The notes under the pieces are model-generated. The model had not been told where the DNA came from. It did not search any database and saw only the letters and a program-made list of their open reading frames with translations. From positions 62,001 to 126,000 of the forward strand of contig NZ_JABXKP010000052.1 of NCBI RefSeq assembly GCF_017114985.1: DNA of 64,000 nucleotides, given 5' to 3'. Shown here piece by piece: positions 53,137 to 63,968 of the stretch (position 1 is the stretch's first letter; each line of letters begins with the position of its first letter). The stretch is from Nostoc sp. JL33 (GTDB lineage: Bacteria > Cyanobacteriota > Cyanobacteriia > Cyanobacteriales > Nostocaceae). The position numbers and the translations under genes were made by a program.

Positions 53137-54789
53137 TTAGTTCCTACCTTTGAAAGAGTCTAGCCATTCTTGAACTTGCTCGCGGGCAATATCGCGCCCT
53201 CCAAGACCAAAGGCTAGGGCAATAGCAACAGCGATCGCACCTAGTAAAAGTCCAAAAGCTAAATTCACAATATCACTGGCAACTCCAATCTGTTGCAGTG
53301 CCATTGCAGAGACTAAGGCAATGATCGCAATTCGCGCCACTTGTCCCAAAATCTGGGACTGGCGTTCCCCGGAACTGGTAATGATGTTAAAAGCTAGATT
53401 TGCCAGGAATAAGCCAATGGCAAATATTACCAATCCCGCCAAAATCCGCCCGAATATGATCACAATACCAGACACTAATGCTGTCAAGGCTGGAATATTC
53501 AGGATATTCACCGCCGCCACCGTTGCAAATAGCATAATACCCACTAAGGCAACAATGCCTGCAATTTCCGATGGAGTGCGGCTTGGAGTCTGGGAGGCTG
53601 TTGATTCTCTGGAAATTACGATTTGTCGGCTGGGTGTTGTCAGACCCAAAATACTGAAAATGTTATTAAAGCCTAAATTAGTCAGGATACTTGTAACCAA
53701 ATCCGCGATAAACCGCCCCACAAAATAGGCAACAATCCAAATTGCCACGGCTGTAAAGATGGCAGGTAGGGCGTTGAGAATCTGTTGCAGCATGGCGATC
53801 GCAGGCACTGAGATCGCATCAATTCGCAAGGCATTCAGCGCTGCGATCGCTACAGGAATCAAAATCAAAACATAGACAATTGTGCCGATAATACTCGATA
53901 GAGGTTGCACCCCCGCAGCCGCAGATAATCCCAACCGACTACCTAAATGGTCGATACCAGTTGTCGCCAGCAAGTTCGTCACAATCCGCCGTACTACATT
54001 AGCGATGAACCAGCCAACTACAGCAATTAAGGCCGCCGCTAAAATGTTCGGTAGAATTAGCAGAACTTCTGTAATTAGAGCTTGTACTGGTTGTAGAGCC
54101 TGCCTGAGTCCGAGAGTATCTAAAACTGGGGCGAGAAAGAGTAAAAATATAAACCAATACAGAGCATTGCCAATCGTCTCACTCAGAGACATCTGATTCA
54201 GGCTAGGTGCGCTGTCTTGTGATTCTGGATTCAAACGCTCATCTAGGTTAAATGCCTGTAATGAGCGCACAGTGATAATCTTCACAATGGTCGCCAAAAA
54301 CCAGGCGGCTACCAAAAGGATTCCCGCACCAACCAACTTTGGCAAAAAGCCAATAAGTTGATCGAGAAAATTATTCAGGGGTCGAGAGGCTACCTCCAGA
54401 TTCAATGTCTGTAAAACAGCTACCGCCGTCAACAGGATAATGCTCCAAAAGACTAAGCTGGAGATTAATTTCTCCACTTGCGGAACATCTTGACGACCAG
54501 TTATCCCTGCGGCAATGCGGTTATCTATGTTTGTGCGCTTGAGAATTGCTTGCGTCACTGCTGCTGCGATCGCTGCAATTAGCCAACCTACTAACAAAAT
54601 TGCCACCGCCCCTAGCAGACGGGGTGTAAATAGAATCAACTGTTGAACAATATCTTGCACATCAGCGATTCCTTGATTCACTGCTGGTTGTGTCAGTTGC
54701 AGGTTGGGCGATTGTGCCAAAAATTGCTGCCCCCTCGTGGATAAAGCAACTCCTATCACCTGGGTTATTCCTTGCCAAGCTGTGTTCAT
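53137..54789 (-). CDS. Membrane protein with repeated conserved-TM-helix domains (MscS-related)
   Basis: A 550-residue protein built from about five copies of the conserved TM helix unit found in small mechanosensitive-channel-related proteins: AVAILLVGWLIAAIAAAVTQ (around 60), ILLVAAWFLATIVKII (around 155), LIAVVGWFIANVVRRIVTNL (around 255), IWIVAYFVGRFIADLV (around 345) and LVIFAIGLFLANLAFNI (around 465). Each is followed by a short amphipathic segment with an N-x-D/N turn. It has no MscS beta domain, so channel activity is inferred only. C-terminus LGGRDIAREQVQEWLDSFKG. Confidence 0.83.
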   Translation of the reverse strand: MNTAWQGITQVIGVALSTRGQQFLAQSPNLQLTQPAVNQGIADVQDIVQQLILFTPRLLGAVAILLVGWLIAAIAAAVTQAILKRTNIDNRIAAGITGRQDVPQVEKLISSLVFWSIILLTAVAVLQTLNLEVASRPLNNFLDQLIGFLPKLVGAGILLVAAWFLATIVKIITVRSLQAFNLDERLNPESQDSAPSLNQMSLSETIGNALYWFIFLLFLAPVLDTLGLRQALQPVQALITEVLLILPNILAAALIAVVGWFIANVVRRIVTNLLATTGIDHLGSRLGLSAAAGVQPLSSIIGTIVYVLILIPVAIAALNALRIDAISVPAIAMLQQILNALPAIFTAVAIWIVAYFVGRFIADLVTSILTNLGFNNIFSILGLTTPSRQIVISRESTASQTPSRTPSEIAGIVALVGIMLFATVAAVNILNIPALTALVSGIVIIFGRILAGLVIFAIGLFLANLAFNIITSSGERQSQILGQVARIAIIALVSAMALQQIGVASDIVNLAFGLLLGAIAVAIALAFGLGGRDIAREQVQEWLDSFKGRN

Positions 54790-54910
54790 GGTTTTCGGGA
54801 ATTAAGCTTAAATATTCGCCGCAAACACTGAGTCAGTGTTTCGCCTATCAATTTACCAGTAAAAACATACATCTATGGGATGATACCAAGAATAATTTTT
54901 GAGTTTGTTA

Positions 54911-55034
54911 GGGACTTCCAAATAAAAAAATACTCAACTACTTCTTGTGGGGTGGGCATCTTGCCCGCCTTTCTATACGGGCGGGCAAGATTGCCCACCC
55001 CACAATATTGGGTAATTTATTTGTTGGAAGTCCC
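54911..55034. mobile_element. MITE-like element with GGGACTTCCAA ends
   Basis: GGGACTTCCAAATAAA at the left and TTTATTTGTTGGAAGTCCC at the right form terminal inverted repeats (about 11-16 bp). Inside, GTGGGGTGGGCATCTTGCCC and its near-complement GGGCGGGCAAGATTGCCCAC form a strong hairpin. No open frame. A lone similar end, AGGGACTTCCAAAGAATAAA, occurs at 15476-15495. Confidence 0.7.
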
Positions 55035-55115
55035 TTACTTAATATTTGCTTAAATCTACTGTCAGTGCTGAATTTTGCGTTACTCTAATTGCAGCAACAG
55101 CATCAAAGATGTGGA

Positions 55116-55559
55116 ATGTCCCAAGTTTTGTCACAATCGATTGAAATTAATGCTACAGCTACGGTGGTGGAGCGCTGTATTAGCGATTTAACCCTTATGC
55201 ACCGTTGGCTCAACCCCGTCCTCCGTTGCGAACCTGTGGGCGAATCTTGGAGTACCGATGTCGGCAGTCAAAGTCGTTTTATCATTCAGATTCCTCTACT
55301 GAAACCCACGTTGAATAGCGTAGTTGTGGAACGAGAACCGGGTTTGGTAGTCTGGGAATTTCAGGGATTTTTTCAAGGGCGCGATCGCTGGGAATGTCAG
55401 CCAACAGAAAAGGGAACGCGCCTACTCAACCGCTTTGAGTACGATATCCCTAACCCCTTAGTGAGTTGGGGTTTCAACACCTTTGCTGCATCTTGGACAA
55501 AAGAAGATATGCAAGCCCAACTGCGCCGCCTCAAACGAGTCGCAGAAGAACAAAAATAA
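55116..55559 (+). CDS. SRPBCC/START-like small protein
   Basis: A 147-residue protein of the SRPBCC (polyketide cyclase/dehydrase-like) fold: an N-terminal strand (SQSIEINATATVVERCISDL), the loop region LMHRWLNPVLRCEPVGESW, a central WEFQGFFQGRDRWECQP and the long C-terminal helix MQAQLRRLKRVAEEQ. It may bind a hydrophobic ligand or act in cyclisation; the ligand is unknown. The ATG at 55116 is chosen over a TTG at 55089. Confidence 0.83.
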   Translation: MSQVLSQSIEINATATVVERCISDLTLMHRWLNPVLRCEPVGESWSTDVGSQSRFIIQIPLLKPTLNSVVVEREPGLVVWEFQGFFQGRDRWECQPTEKGTRLLNRFEYDIPNPLVSWGFNTFAASWTKEDMQAQLRRLKRVAEEQK

Positions 55560-55941
55560 TTCGATCATTGGTCTTTTAACTAACTATGTTTGGTTCATGG
55601 CCAATAGTCCAAAAGAAATTACTTAACAATTCCTAACCCTCTGCCGACTGCCTTCTTCACAAGACTTTTGCGATCGCTGTGAGAATTCATTCCCAAGCAG
55701 TTTTTGAGAATAGTCCTTCATGATTACCTTAAGTATAAACACAGTTTCTAACCTTTAGTAGATGGGGTTAGAAGTCTTTTAAAGTCAGTGTTATTACGTT
55801 CGTTACCCCACATTAGTAGCTTTATTTCTCAGTGAATTTTCTGTGAAGTAGGTAAAAAAGTTTTAAATCATTTAGATACACATATTAGTATCAAAGCGTT
55901 GAAAGCAGACAAAAAGATTCGTTTCTAGGGTAAATAACAGA
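55560..55941. other. Intergenic before the PEP-CTERM gene, no gene seen
   Basis: 382 bp, AT-rich. It presumably contains the promoter of the downstream secreted-protein gene, but I can point to no defined site. A single HIP1-like GCGATCGC is present at about 55670. Confidence 0.5.
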
Positions 55942-56547
55942 ATGGCTACTGTAAATGTTTTGACAAATTTATCACTGATTACAGTGGGAGCAGCAGTTAT
56001 TGCACTGGGAGCAGCAGGAACCGCACAAGCTAAGACTTATACTGAAGTCGGTGATGCAGGTAAGACTTTAAAAACCGCCCAAAATCTTCCTGGTGGGATT
56101 AATGTCATCAAAGGAACTATCTCTTCTAAGAACGGTGCTGACCTCTTTTCTTTCTTTTGGGATAGTGGGCGATTCAAAGCTACAACAGTCGATGGTGCAT
56201 CCTTCGATACCCTATTAGAACTATTTGATTCTAAGGGTACGGTAATCGCTCTGGAGGACGATTCTAAGGGTACGGCACAATCCACTATCAATGAATTTTT
56301 GGATACTGGTGAGTACTTCTTGGGAATATCATCCTCCCCCAACCTTGCTTTATTTGGTATTAATTATGGTACTATTCCTGGTTCGTCTTCTGGCGATTAC
56401 TCTATCAGCCTAAACAAGAAGACTGCTTCTTTTCCCAAACCCACTTCTGTTCCTGAACCCGCTTCTATCATCGGTATCTTAGGCTTAGGTGCATTCGGAC
56501 TTACCTCTGTTCGCAACCGTAAACAACAAGCCGCAGTTAAGGCATAA
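55942..56547 (+). CDS. PEP-CTERM secreted protein with pre-peptidase-like domain
   Basis: 201 residues: an N-terminal signal segment (LITVGAAVIALGAAGTAQAK), a beta-rich domain with GTISSKNGADLFSFFWDSG and LLELFDSKGTVIALEDDSKG resembling bacterial pre-peptidase C-terminal (PPC) domains, and a C-terminal PEP-CTERM sorting signal: SVPEPASIIGILGLGAFG then RNRK. Such proteins are exported and processed by an exosortase, which is not encoded in this window. Followed by an intrinsic terminator. Confidence 0.9.
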   Translation: MATVNVLTNLSLITVGAAVIALGAAGTAQAKTYTEVGDAGKTLKTAQNLPGGINVIKGTISSKNGADLFSFFWDSGRFKATTVDGASFDTLLELFDSKGTVIALEDDSKGTAQSTINEFLDTGEYFLGISSSPNLALFGINYGTIPGSSSGDYSISLNKKTASFPKPTSVPEPASIIGILGLGAFGLTSVRNRKQQAAVKA

Positions 56548-56574
56548 GCATCTATTTTCATTTAACTAACCACT

Positions 56575-56608
56575 GCTGTGTCAATATGTTGCTGACACAG
56601 CATTTTTG
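56575..56608 (+). terminator. Intrinsic terminator after the first PEP-CTERM gene
   Basis: GCTGTGTCA (56575-56583) pairs perfectly with TGACACAGC (56593-56601), followed by ATTTTTG. Confidence 0.8.
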
Positions 56609-56610
56609 AT

Positions 56611-57435
56611 TCAACTATTTTTACCCAACTTAGCAAGTAACTGCCGAATCACAGATGCATCCTCGGCATCAGGAACTTTTGCTAAATACTTTTGTAAGTC
56701 GTCTATAGCTTGGGGGTAGTAACCAAGTTGATAATAGATCAAACCGCGATCGCGCAATTCTAAAGTTAAATTAGGAAACAGTAACAAAATTCGTTCAATC
56801 GCTCCTAGCGTTTTTTCTAAATCTTGTTGTTTGATATAAATAAATTTTAAATTTGTCAGCATCCGTGCCAAAAATTGCCGATTACTGACTACGGCTAAAA
56901 ATTCTGGTTGTAGCGTCACAGGTTGCTGATAAAGTTGAGACAGGCGTTCCTCGCAATCTTGAGCAAATATTATTTCACCACCATTGAAAGCATCCACAAA
57001 AATTTCTATATCTGGAATATCCGGGCGGATTAGGAAATGTCCTGGCATTCCCACACCCACCATCGGAAAATCAATCCGTCGGGCAACTTCCAGGTAAACT
57101 AGCGCTAAGGTAATCGGAATCCCCAATCGGCGGTCAATTACATCATTGAAAAAGCTGTTGCGCGGGTCGTAATAGTCAATTTTATTACCAGAAAACTTTA
57201 AATCTTCGTAGAGATACTGATTAATACTTTGAACTATCCGCAAAGGATATCGTGAAGAAGGCAGACGTTCTTGAAGCTCCCATGCCATTGTCTGAAGAGC
57301 ATTCAGGTATTCCTCTGGATCTAGGTTGGGATATTCTTCTTGTGCAATATACAAAGATGCCTTTGCTAAGTCAATGTGCTCGTCAGACTGCTGAATCTCC
57401 TGGTAAAAATATTGTCGTGCTGACGATAAATTCAT
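56611..57435 (-). CDS. SirB1-like transglutaminase-fold/TPR protein
   Basis: A 274-residue protein of the SirB1 (transglutaminase-like core 2) family. The N-terminal core has DPRNSFFNDVIDRRLGIPIT and MVGVGMPGHFLIR; the cysteine of true transglutaminases is not seen in the usual place (NDVIDRR), so it is probably not enzymatic in that way. C-terminal tetratricopeptide-like helices follow (LGAIERILLLFPNLTLELRD and YYQLGYYPQAIDDLQKYLAK). The function is unknown; conserved in cyanobacteria. Confidence 0.85.
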   Translation of the reverse strand: MNLSSARQYFYQEIQQSDEHIDLAKASLYIAQEEYPNLDPEEYLNALQTMAWELQERLPSSRYPLRIVQSINQYLYEDLKFSGNKIDYYDPRNSFFNDVIDRRLGIPITLALVYLEVARRIDFPMVGVGMPGHFLIRPDIPDIEIFVDAFNGGEIIFAQDCEERLSQLYQQPVTLQPEFLAVVSNRQFLARMLTNLKFIYIKQQDLEKTLGAIERILLLFPNLTLELRDRGLIYYQLGYYPQAIDDLQKYLAKVPDAEDASVIRQLLAKLGKNS

Positions 57436-58455
57436 AAGCTGTTGCTCGGTGAAAGTGTGAGGATGAAGCGAGAGCGGTTTGGCTGAATTGAAAACAGTTT
57501 TTTGTACCTATTTTTATATTAGGGACATTCAGAAGATTTGGAAATCTAGTTTATGCATAAGTTTCATGACATTAATCTATCCAGGGAATGAAAATAGGTT
57601 AATGTAGCTTTTTTTGATTGACTAAAATATAGTTTTATGGTAGTCGTTTGTGCTAAATCTGTTCTGAGCAATGTAAAGATGTATGGTGTCAAAGTACCAA
57701 TTAGTAATTATTAATTACTCAGATTCCGAAATGGCGTTGAGAGGATGTGTATTAACTATTTGAATAAATGGTATAGCCCTGCTCTTTCTGCGATCGGTAG
57801 GGAGAGCAGATTTTTTATGTAAACTTTCCTAACGGAATTTAGTAAGCGTTAGCGTTCGCGGAGCGTCTCGTAGAGAAGCTCGCCGCAGGCATCGCTACCC
57901 TAAGTTTTTAACTATTGTGGTTTTAATCGGTAGGTATCATAACAGTGTGTTTCTACGATATTCTTGACTGTAATTTTTATTATATTAGGATACTTACGCA
58001 TAATTACGTTGATAAATCTTTCTGAAAGCAACAACTTAATTTTACAAAGGTTTAGTGAATTATTTACTTGATATTACGTATATAAGTCGCCTTAAATCTA
58101 GGTTTTGGCTGCTATTTAACCTAGTTTGGAATGTATTTCTTATGTGAATACACGCAAATCCTCTCGACACTAAATAAATTTACCAGTAACTTAAGTGAAT
58201 AAGCGAGTGAGGAAAACACTGATAATAACCTCCTGAAATAACTAGAAGACAAAAGCTAAGTTAAAAACTTTAGTCATTTTCAAAGAGTGCTTATATCTGC
58301 GTAGGCGTAGCCCGTCGTAGACATCGCAGCGAGAGGCTGAAACTTCAGCTGTCGCACTTGAGGCGTTATGTGCAATTTCGCCGATGTTTTTGCTGACATA
58401 TTTGGTTGGCAAAATTCCTACTATTAAATACCAATTTTTTGGAGAAATGTATTGT
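57436..58455. other. 1-kb gap with an orphan terminator and repeats
   Basis: There is no protein gene on either strand that I can support. It contains an intrinsic terminator on the + strand (57779-57816) with no gene in front of it; repeat units GCGTTCGCGGAGCGTCTCGT and GCCGCAGGCATCGCTACC (57848-57898); and GCGTAGCCCGTCGTAGACAT (58302-58321) shortly before the second PEP-CTERM gene. Confidence 0.6.
57779..57816 (+). terminator. Orphan intrinsic terminator, candidate sRNA 3' end
   Basis: CTGCTCT (57779-57785) pairs with AGAGCAG (57803-57809), followed by A and TTTTTT (57811-57816). The nearest upstream gene on this strand ends over 1.2 kb away and has its own terminator, so an independent short transcript probably ends here. 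Confidence 0.65.
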
Positions 58456-59160
58456 ATGACAATTTCAACTGTTATGAAAAACTTATCAATGGCTACTATT
58501 GGAGCAACATTTATAGCTCTGTCCACACTAGGCGTATCAAAGGCAGAAGCGGCAGTAATCGTTCTTGACTTTGAAGGAGTTGGTGATATAAAACCTGTTG
58601 GTAATTTCTACGATACAGCTCCCCAAGACTTTGATATCACCTTCTCATCTAATGCATTGGGTCTTGTCGATTCTGATGCTGGCGGTCGGGGCAATTTTGG
58701 TGGTGAACCCAGCCCAGACACAATTCTATACTTTCTAGATGGCTCTGGTGTAACCTTGAAAGCAGGAAATGGCTTCAACACTGGGTTGTCATTTTTCTAT
58801 TCGGCGGTCAATAAGCCCGGATTTGTGAATATATACAGCGGACTTAACGCCAATGGAAATTTACTTGCCAGTATAAATTTACCATTAACAACGTTTAATG
58901 GAGCACCTGACCCAACTGGCGAATTTAGCCCATTCGTTCCTATTGGCATATCGTTTTCAGGTATTGCCAAATCAGTAGATTTTGGAGGAACAATGAATGA
59001 GATTGCCTTTGATAATATCACCTTGGGTTCCGTAATCCCTGGTGGTTCTAAATCTGTCCCTGAACCAGGTTCTATATTAGGTGTGTTGGCAGTAGGTGTT
59101 TTCAGTGCTAATACGCTACTGAAGCGCAAACAGCAACAAAAAGTCACAGCCAAAATATAA
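58456..59160 (+). CDS. PEP-CTERM secreted protein
   Basis: 234 residues: signal peptide (MKNLSMATIGATFIALSTLG, SKAEA), a beta-rich body (VIVLDFEGVGDIKPVGNFYD, FDNITLGSVIPGG) and a PEP-CTERM signal: SVPEPGSILGVLAVGVFSAN ending in LKRKQQQ. A surface or extracellular protein of unknown role. The ATG at 58456 (MTISTVMKNLSM) fits GGAG at 58441-58444; earlier in-frame ATGs at 58384 and 58447 are less well placed. Followed by an intrinsic terminator. Confidence 0.87.
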   Translation: MTISTVMKNLSMATIGATFIALSTLGVSKAEAAVIVLDFEGVGDIKPVGNFYDTAPQDFDITFSSNALGLVDSDAGGRGNFGGEPSPDTILYFLDGSGVTLKAGNGFNTGLSFFYSAVNKPGFVNIYSGLNANGNLLASINLPLTTFNGAPDPTGEFSPFVPIGISFSGIAKSVDFGGTMNEIAFDNITLGSVIPGGSKSVPEPGSILGVLAVGVFSANTLLKRKQQQKVTAKI

Positions 59161-59184
59161 AAGCATAACAAAATTTACTTTAGT

Positions 59185-59223
59185 AACTGCCGTGTCTGCC
59201 ATTGAAGGATACGGCAGTTTTTT
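59185..59223 (+). terminator. Intrinsic terminator after the second PEP-CTERM gene
   Basis: AACTGCCGT (59185-59193) pairs with ACGGCAGTT (59211-59219), followed by TTTT. Confidence 0.85.
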
Positions 59224-59382
59224 ATCTGGAGTTTTCCCCAATCGTGATTATGTCATACAACCTAACCTAATTTCTAATCCCAAGCTGCTTTTTAAGGAAT
59301 TACTAAGGGAGTTATGTCCCCGTCCGGTGCTACAGTGAAAGGTGACATTGCTTAAATTTATGTCTTCTCCGACCTTATCTGA

Positions 59383-60858
<1,476 letters not shown>

Positions 60859-60860
60859 TC

Positions 60861-61061
60861 ATTAGTCAAGAGTCATTAGTCATTAGTCATTAGTCATTAG
60901 TCATTAGTTCAAGTGCTAATGACTAATGGCAAATTGCAAAAGACAAAGGACAAGTGACACGCAAAGTCAAAGCGGAGGTTTCCTCCGTTGGCGCAGCCGG
61001 CCGCAGGCATCAGAACTTTGCAAGAGAGGACAAATGACAAAAGACAAAGGACAAAAGACAA
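60861..61061. repeat. Heptamer arrays inside the atpB-atpC operon spacer
   Basis: ATTAGTC heptamers (60861-60908) and GACAAAN heptamers (about 60937-60955 and 61023-61061) flank GCGCAGCCGGCCGCAGGCAT. The second array runs directly into the atpC start codon, so the usual ribosome-binding sequence is replaced by the AGAGAGGACAAATGAC-type repeat. Confidence 0.88.
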
Positions 61062-61475
61062 ATGACATTAACCGTTCGTGTAATTTCCCCAGATAAAACA
61101 GTATGGGATGCCCCAGCTGAAGAAGTCGTTTTGCCTAGCACCACCGGTCAACTAGGTATCCTAACTGGACACGCACCACTTTTGACCGCCCTGGATACTG
61201 GTGTAATGCGAGTCCGGGCCGCTAAAAATCAGAATTGGCAAGCGATCGCTCTTTTGGGTGGCTTTGCCGAAGTCGAAGAAAATGAAGTGACAATTCTGGT
61301 TAACGGTGCTGAACGTGGCGACAAAATTAACCTTGAAGAAGCGCGTACTGCTTACAACCAAGCACAAGCGCGTCTGGATCAAGTGACAGCAGACGATCGC
61401 CAAGCCCAAATCCAGGCAACTCAAGCCTTCAAACGCGCCCGCGCTCGCTTTCAAGCGGCTGGCGGTTTGATCTAA
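61062..61475 (+). CDS. atpC: ATP synthase F1 subunit epsilon
   Basis: A 137-residue subunit coupling rotor and catalytic head and limiting wasteful hydrolysis. N-terminal beta-sandwich ([40 protein letters not shown]) and C-terminal helices ([20 protein letters not shown]). Second gene of the atpB-atpC operon. Confidence 0.98.
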   Translation: MTLTVRVISPDKTVWDAPAEEVVLPSTTGQLGILTGHAPLLTALDTGVMRVRAAKNQNWQAIALLGGFAEVEENEVTILVNGAERGDKINLEEARTAYNQAQARLDQVTADDRQAQIQATQAFKRARARFQAAGGLI

Positions 61476-61626
61476 TTTTACTTTATATTTCAACTTTGTA
61501 GGTTGGGCAATGTCCAACCTACAAGATATTTATTAATTTTAAAAAAATTACGCCAAGTTTAAGAAATCGAGGCAAGCCCTGGTGAAGTGTTACATTAACT
61601 AATTAGTTGCCCAATGGGCACAAGTT

Positions 61627-63765
61627 ATGAAAAGCTTTTCATCTTTGCTTGGTACGCGTAAAGAAAATAAGGTAGCTCGTTTTGCAGCATCTGTCGTTGC
61701 AACGCTAGCGATGGCTACGCCAACGTTTTTGACGAACGCTGGTAGTATTCATTCTGCCAATGCAACTCCTATAAAAACAACTACTGCAAAAGAAATCACT
61801 TCGGCGACAATCCAGCTAAATCAGACCAAACCAAATATTGCCCAGTTACAAATCAGCAGGACTCAATATCAAGCTGCTGGAATTGATCCTGTTGTACTGG
61901 TTCCCATCCTACTTGTGGGCGGTTTAGTTATATTCGTCCCCCTATTCTTTGGCGGACTTGTAGTAATTGGCGAACGTGAAGTCGGTATTGTAGTTAGGAA
62001 ATTTACCCTTTCCGGGAATGGACTCCCCGCCGGGAGTTTGATTGCTCTCAACGGGGAAGCTGGCTTGCAGGCAGATACTTTAGCTCCTGGTTGGCATTGG
62101 GGCTATTGGCCTTGGCAGTATTCTGTAAAGAAAGAATCGGTAATTGTCGTTCCCCAAGGGGAAATAGCTTTGATTGTGGCGGCAGATGGCGCATCCAACC
62201 CACCAGAGCGGATTTTAGGTAAAATTGTGGGTTGTGACAACTTCCAAGATGCTCGGAAATTCCTTGCCCAAGGTGGGGAAAAAGGGCGGCAAATGGGTTT
62301 TCTCACGGCTGGTACGTACCGGATCAATACCGCCCTGTTTAAAGTCATCATGGCAGCAAATGCCAGCGCTCATGGCATGACTCCAGAACACTTGCGGGTG
62401 TACAGTCTGGCATCTGACAAAGTTGGCATCGTCACCACCTTAGATGGTGTACCAATTTCTGCTGGTGAACTCGCAGGCCCGATAATTGACGGACACAATA
62501 ACTTCCAAAATGGTCAGAAATTTATTGATGGTGGTGGACGGCGAGGTTTACAAGAACAGACTTTGCTTTCTGGTTCTTGGAACTTGAATCCTTGGTTTGT
62601 CCAAGTTGAGCAAGTGCCGATGACCGAAATTCCCATTGGGTATGTGGGTGTGGTAATTTCTTTCGTGGGTAAGGCGCATCAAGATGTCAGTGGTGCAGCT
62701 TTCACCCACGGTAACTTGGTGAATCAGGGACATAAAGGTGTGTGGGTCGAACCGCTATATCCTGGTAAGCACCCGATTAACTCCCGGATTATGAAGATTG
62801 AACTTGTGCCAACGACCAACATCGTCTTAAACTGGTCAGGTCGGACTGAACGCCACAGCTATGATGCTCAACTGGCTTCTTTAACAGTGCGATCGCGTGA
62901 TGGATTTGCCTTTGATTTGGAAGTAGCGCAAATTATCCATGTCGGTGCTTTAGATGCCCCGAAGGTAATTTCTCGCGTCGGTGCTATGCAAAATCTGGTA
63001 GACCATGTATTAGAACCGACTATCGGGAATTATTTCCGCAACTCAGCCCAAAACTGTACTGTACTAGACTTTCTGACTGCTCGGAGTGAGCGACAAATTG
63101 AGGCTGCTGAGTATATTAAAACAGCATTGCGGGCTTATGACGTGCAAGCGATCGACACCCTGATTGGTGATATTCAGCCACCAGCATCATTAATGCAGAC
63201 ACAGACAGACCGGAAAATTGCCGAAGAAGAACGCAAGACTTATGAAGTGCAGCAGATGGCGCAAACTCAACGGCAGCAGCTTGTCCGGGAAACGGCACTC
63301 GCTAATATTCAGCAAGAAATGGTGAAATCGGAGCAGAGTGTACATATTGCTGAGTTGAAAGCCCAAGCTCAAATCAAAGAGGCAAACGGTGAAGCTGAGG
63401 GTACAAAACTCAGGGCAATTGCTGAGGCTGAAGGTATTCGTGCCACGGGTAACGCCAAAGCTGAAACATACAGTGCTGGTGTGGAAGCTTTGGGGGCACA
63501 AGGTTATACAGCAATGCAACTAATGCAGATTATCGGCGATCGCAATGTCCGCTTGATTCCAGATGTCTTAGTTGGCAGCAACGGTAGCAATAACGGCTTA
63601 GTAGATGGGCTACTATCGATGATTTTATGGAATCAAACTGGTAAGGGTGAATTGACACCAACACCTTTGCATCCACAACCAGTAGTTACCAAAGCCCAAC
63701 CAACCCCAGAAAACGGTCTTCCACCGATAGTTGTGAATTTTCCTGTAGATAAGCAACATCAATAA
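61627..63765 (+). CDS. Large SPFH/flotillin-like protein with export-type N-terminus
   Basis: A 712-residue protein. Residues 1-60 include a possible signal segment (VARFAASVVATLAMATPTFL), then a strong membrane helix (PVVLVPILLVGGLVIFVPLF) at about 88-115. A long band-7 region (about 115-520) follows, with GEREVGIVVRKFTLSG and two further repeats of a GLQ(A/E)-type barrel (LTAGTYRINTALFKV; LSGSWNLNPWFVQVEQVPM). A coiled coil (about 530-640, KEANGEAEGTKLRAIAEAEG) and Pro-rich tail complete it. It probably scaffolds membrane microdomains; the ligand or partner is unknown. Alone on its strand after atpC. Confidence 0.85.
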   Translation: MKSFSSLLGTRKENKVARFAASVVATLAMATPTFLTNAGSIHSANATPIKTTTAKEITSATIQLNQTKPNIAQLQISRTQYQAAGIDPVVLVPILLVGGLVIFVPLFFGGLVVIGEREVGIVVRKFTLSGNGLPAGSLIALNGEAGLQADTLAPGWHWGYWPWQYSVKKESVIVVPQGEIALIVAADGASNPPERILGKIVGCDNFQDARKFLAQGGEKGRQMGFLTAGTYRINTALFKVIMAANASAHGMTPEHLRVYSLASDKVGIVTTLDGVPISAGELAGPIIDGHNNFQNGQKFIDGGGRRGLQEQTLLSGSWNLNPWFVQVEQVPMTEIPIGYVGVVISFVGKAHQDVSGAAFTHGNLVNQGHKGVWVEPLYPGKHPINSRIMKIELVPTTNIVLNWSGRTERHSYDAQLASLTVRSRDGFAFDLEVAQIIHVGALDAPKVISRVGAMQNLVDHVLEPTIGNYFRNSAQNCTVLDFLTARSERQIEAAEYIKTALRAYDVQAIDTLIGDIQPPASLMQTQTDRKIAEEERKTYEVQQMAQTQRQQLVRETALANIQQEMVKSEQSVHIAELKAQAQIKEANGEAEGTKLRAIAEAEGIRATGNAKAETYSAGVEALGAQGYTAMQLMQIIGDRNVRLIPDVLVGSNGSNNGLVDGLLSMILWNQTGKGELTPTPLHPQPVVTKAQPTPENGLPPIVVNFPVDKQHQ

Positions 63766-63857
63766 TTTCTAAAAGGTAGAGACGCGATAAGCATCGCATC
63801 TCTATCTGGAAAATAAGGTACAGATGAACATCGATAAACACTAAAGAATTATTTGTG

Positions 63858-63968
63858 TTAAGTAAGTGGGCAAGATTAACAATTCAAAATTCACGCATTC
63901 AAAATTCAAAAATAAACTAAACTACGTTATGCAATGTAAAATCCAATTATTCACGCGCACTTACTTAA
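63858..63968. mobile_element. 111-bp MITE-like element at the right edge
   Basis: TTAAGTAAGTGGGC (63858-63871) and GCGCACTTACTTAA (63955-63968) are inverted termini matching at 13 of 14 positions. The interior is AT-rich with iterated ATTCAAAATTCA-type units and no coding frame. A GAGACGCGAT-type hairpin (63779-63805) precedes it and may end the upstream transcript. Confidence 0.65.

Noticed and set aside
57704..57718. GTA...TAC palindrome as an NtcA site
   Set aside because: The spacing between GTA and TAC is nine bases, not the eight required.
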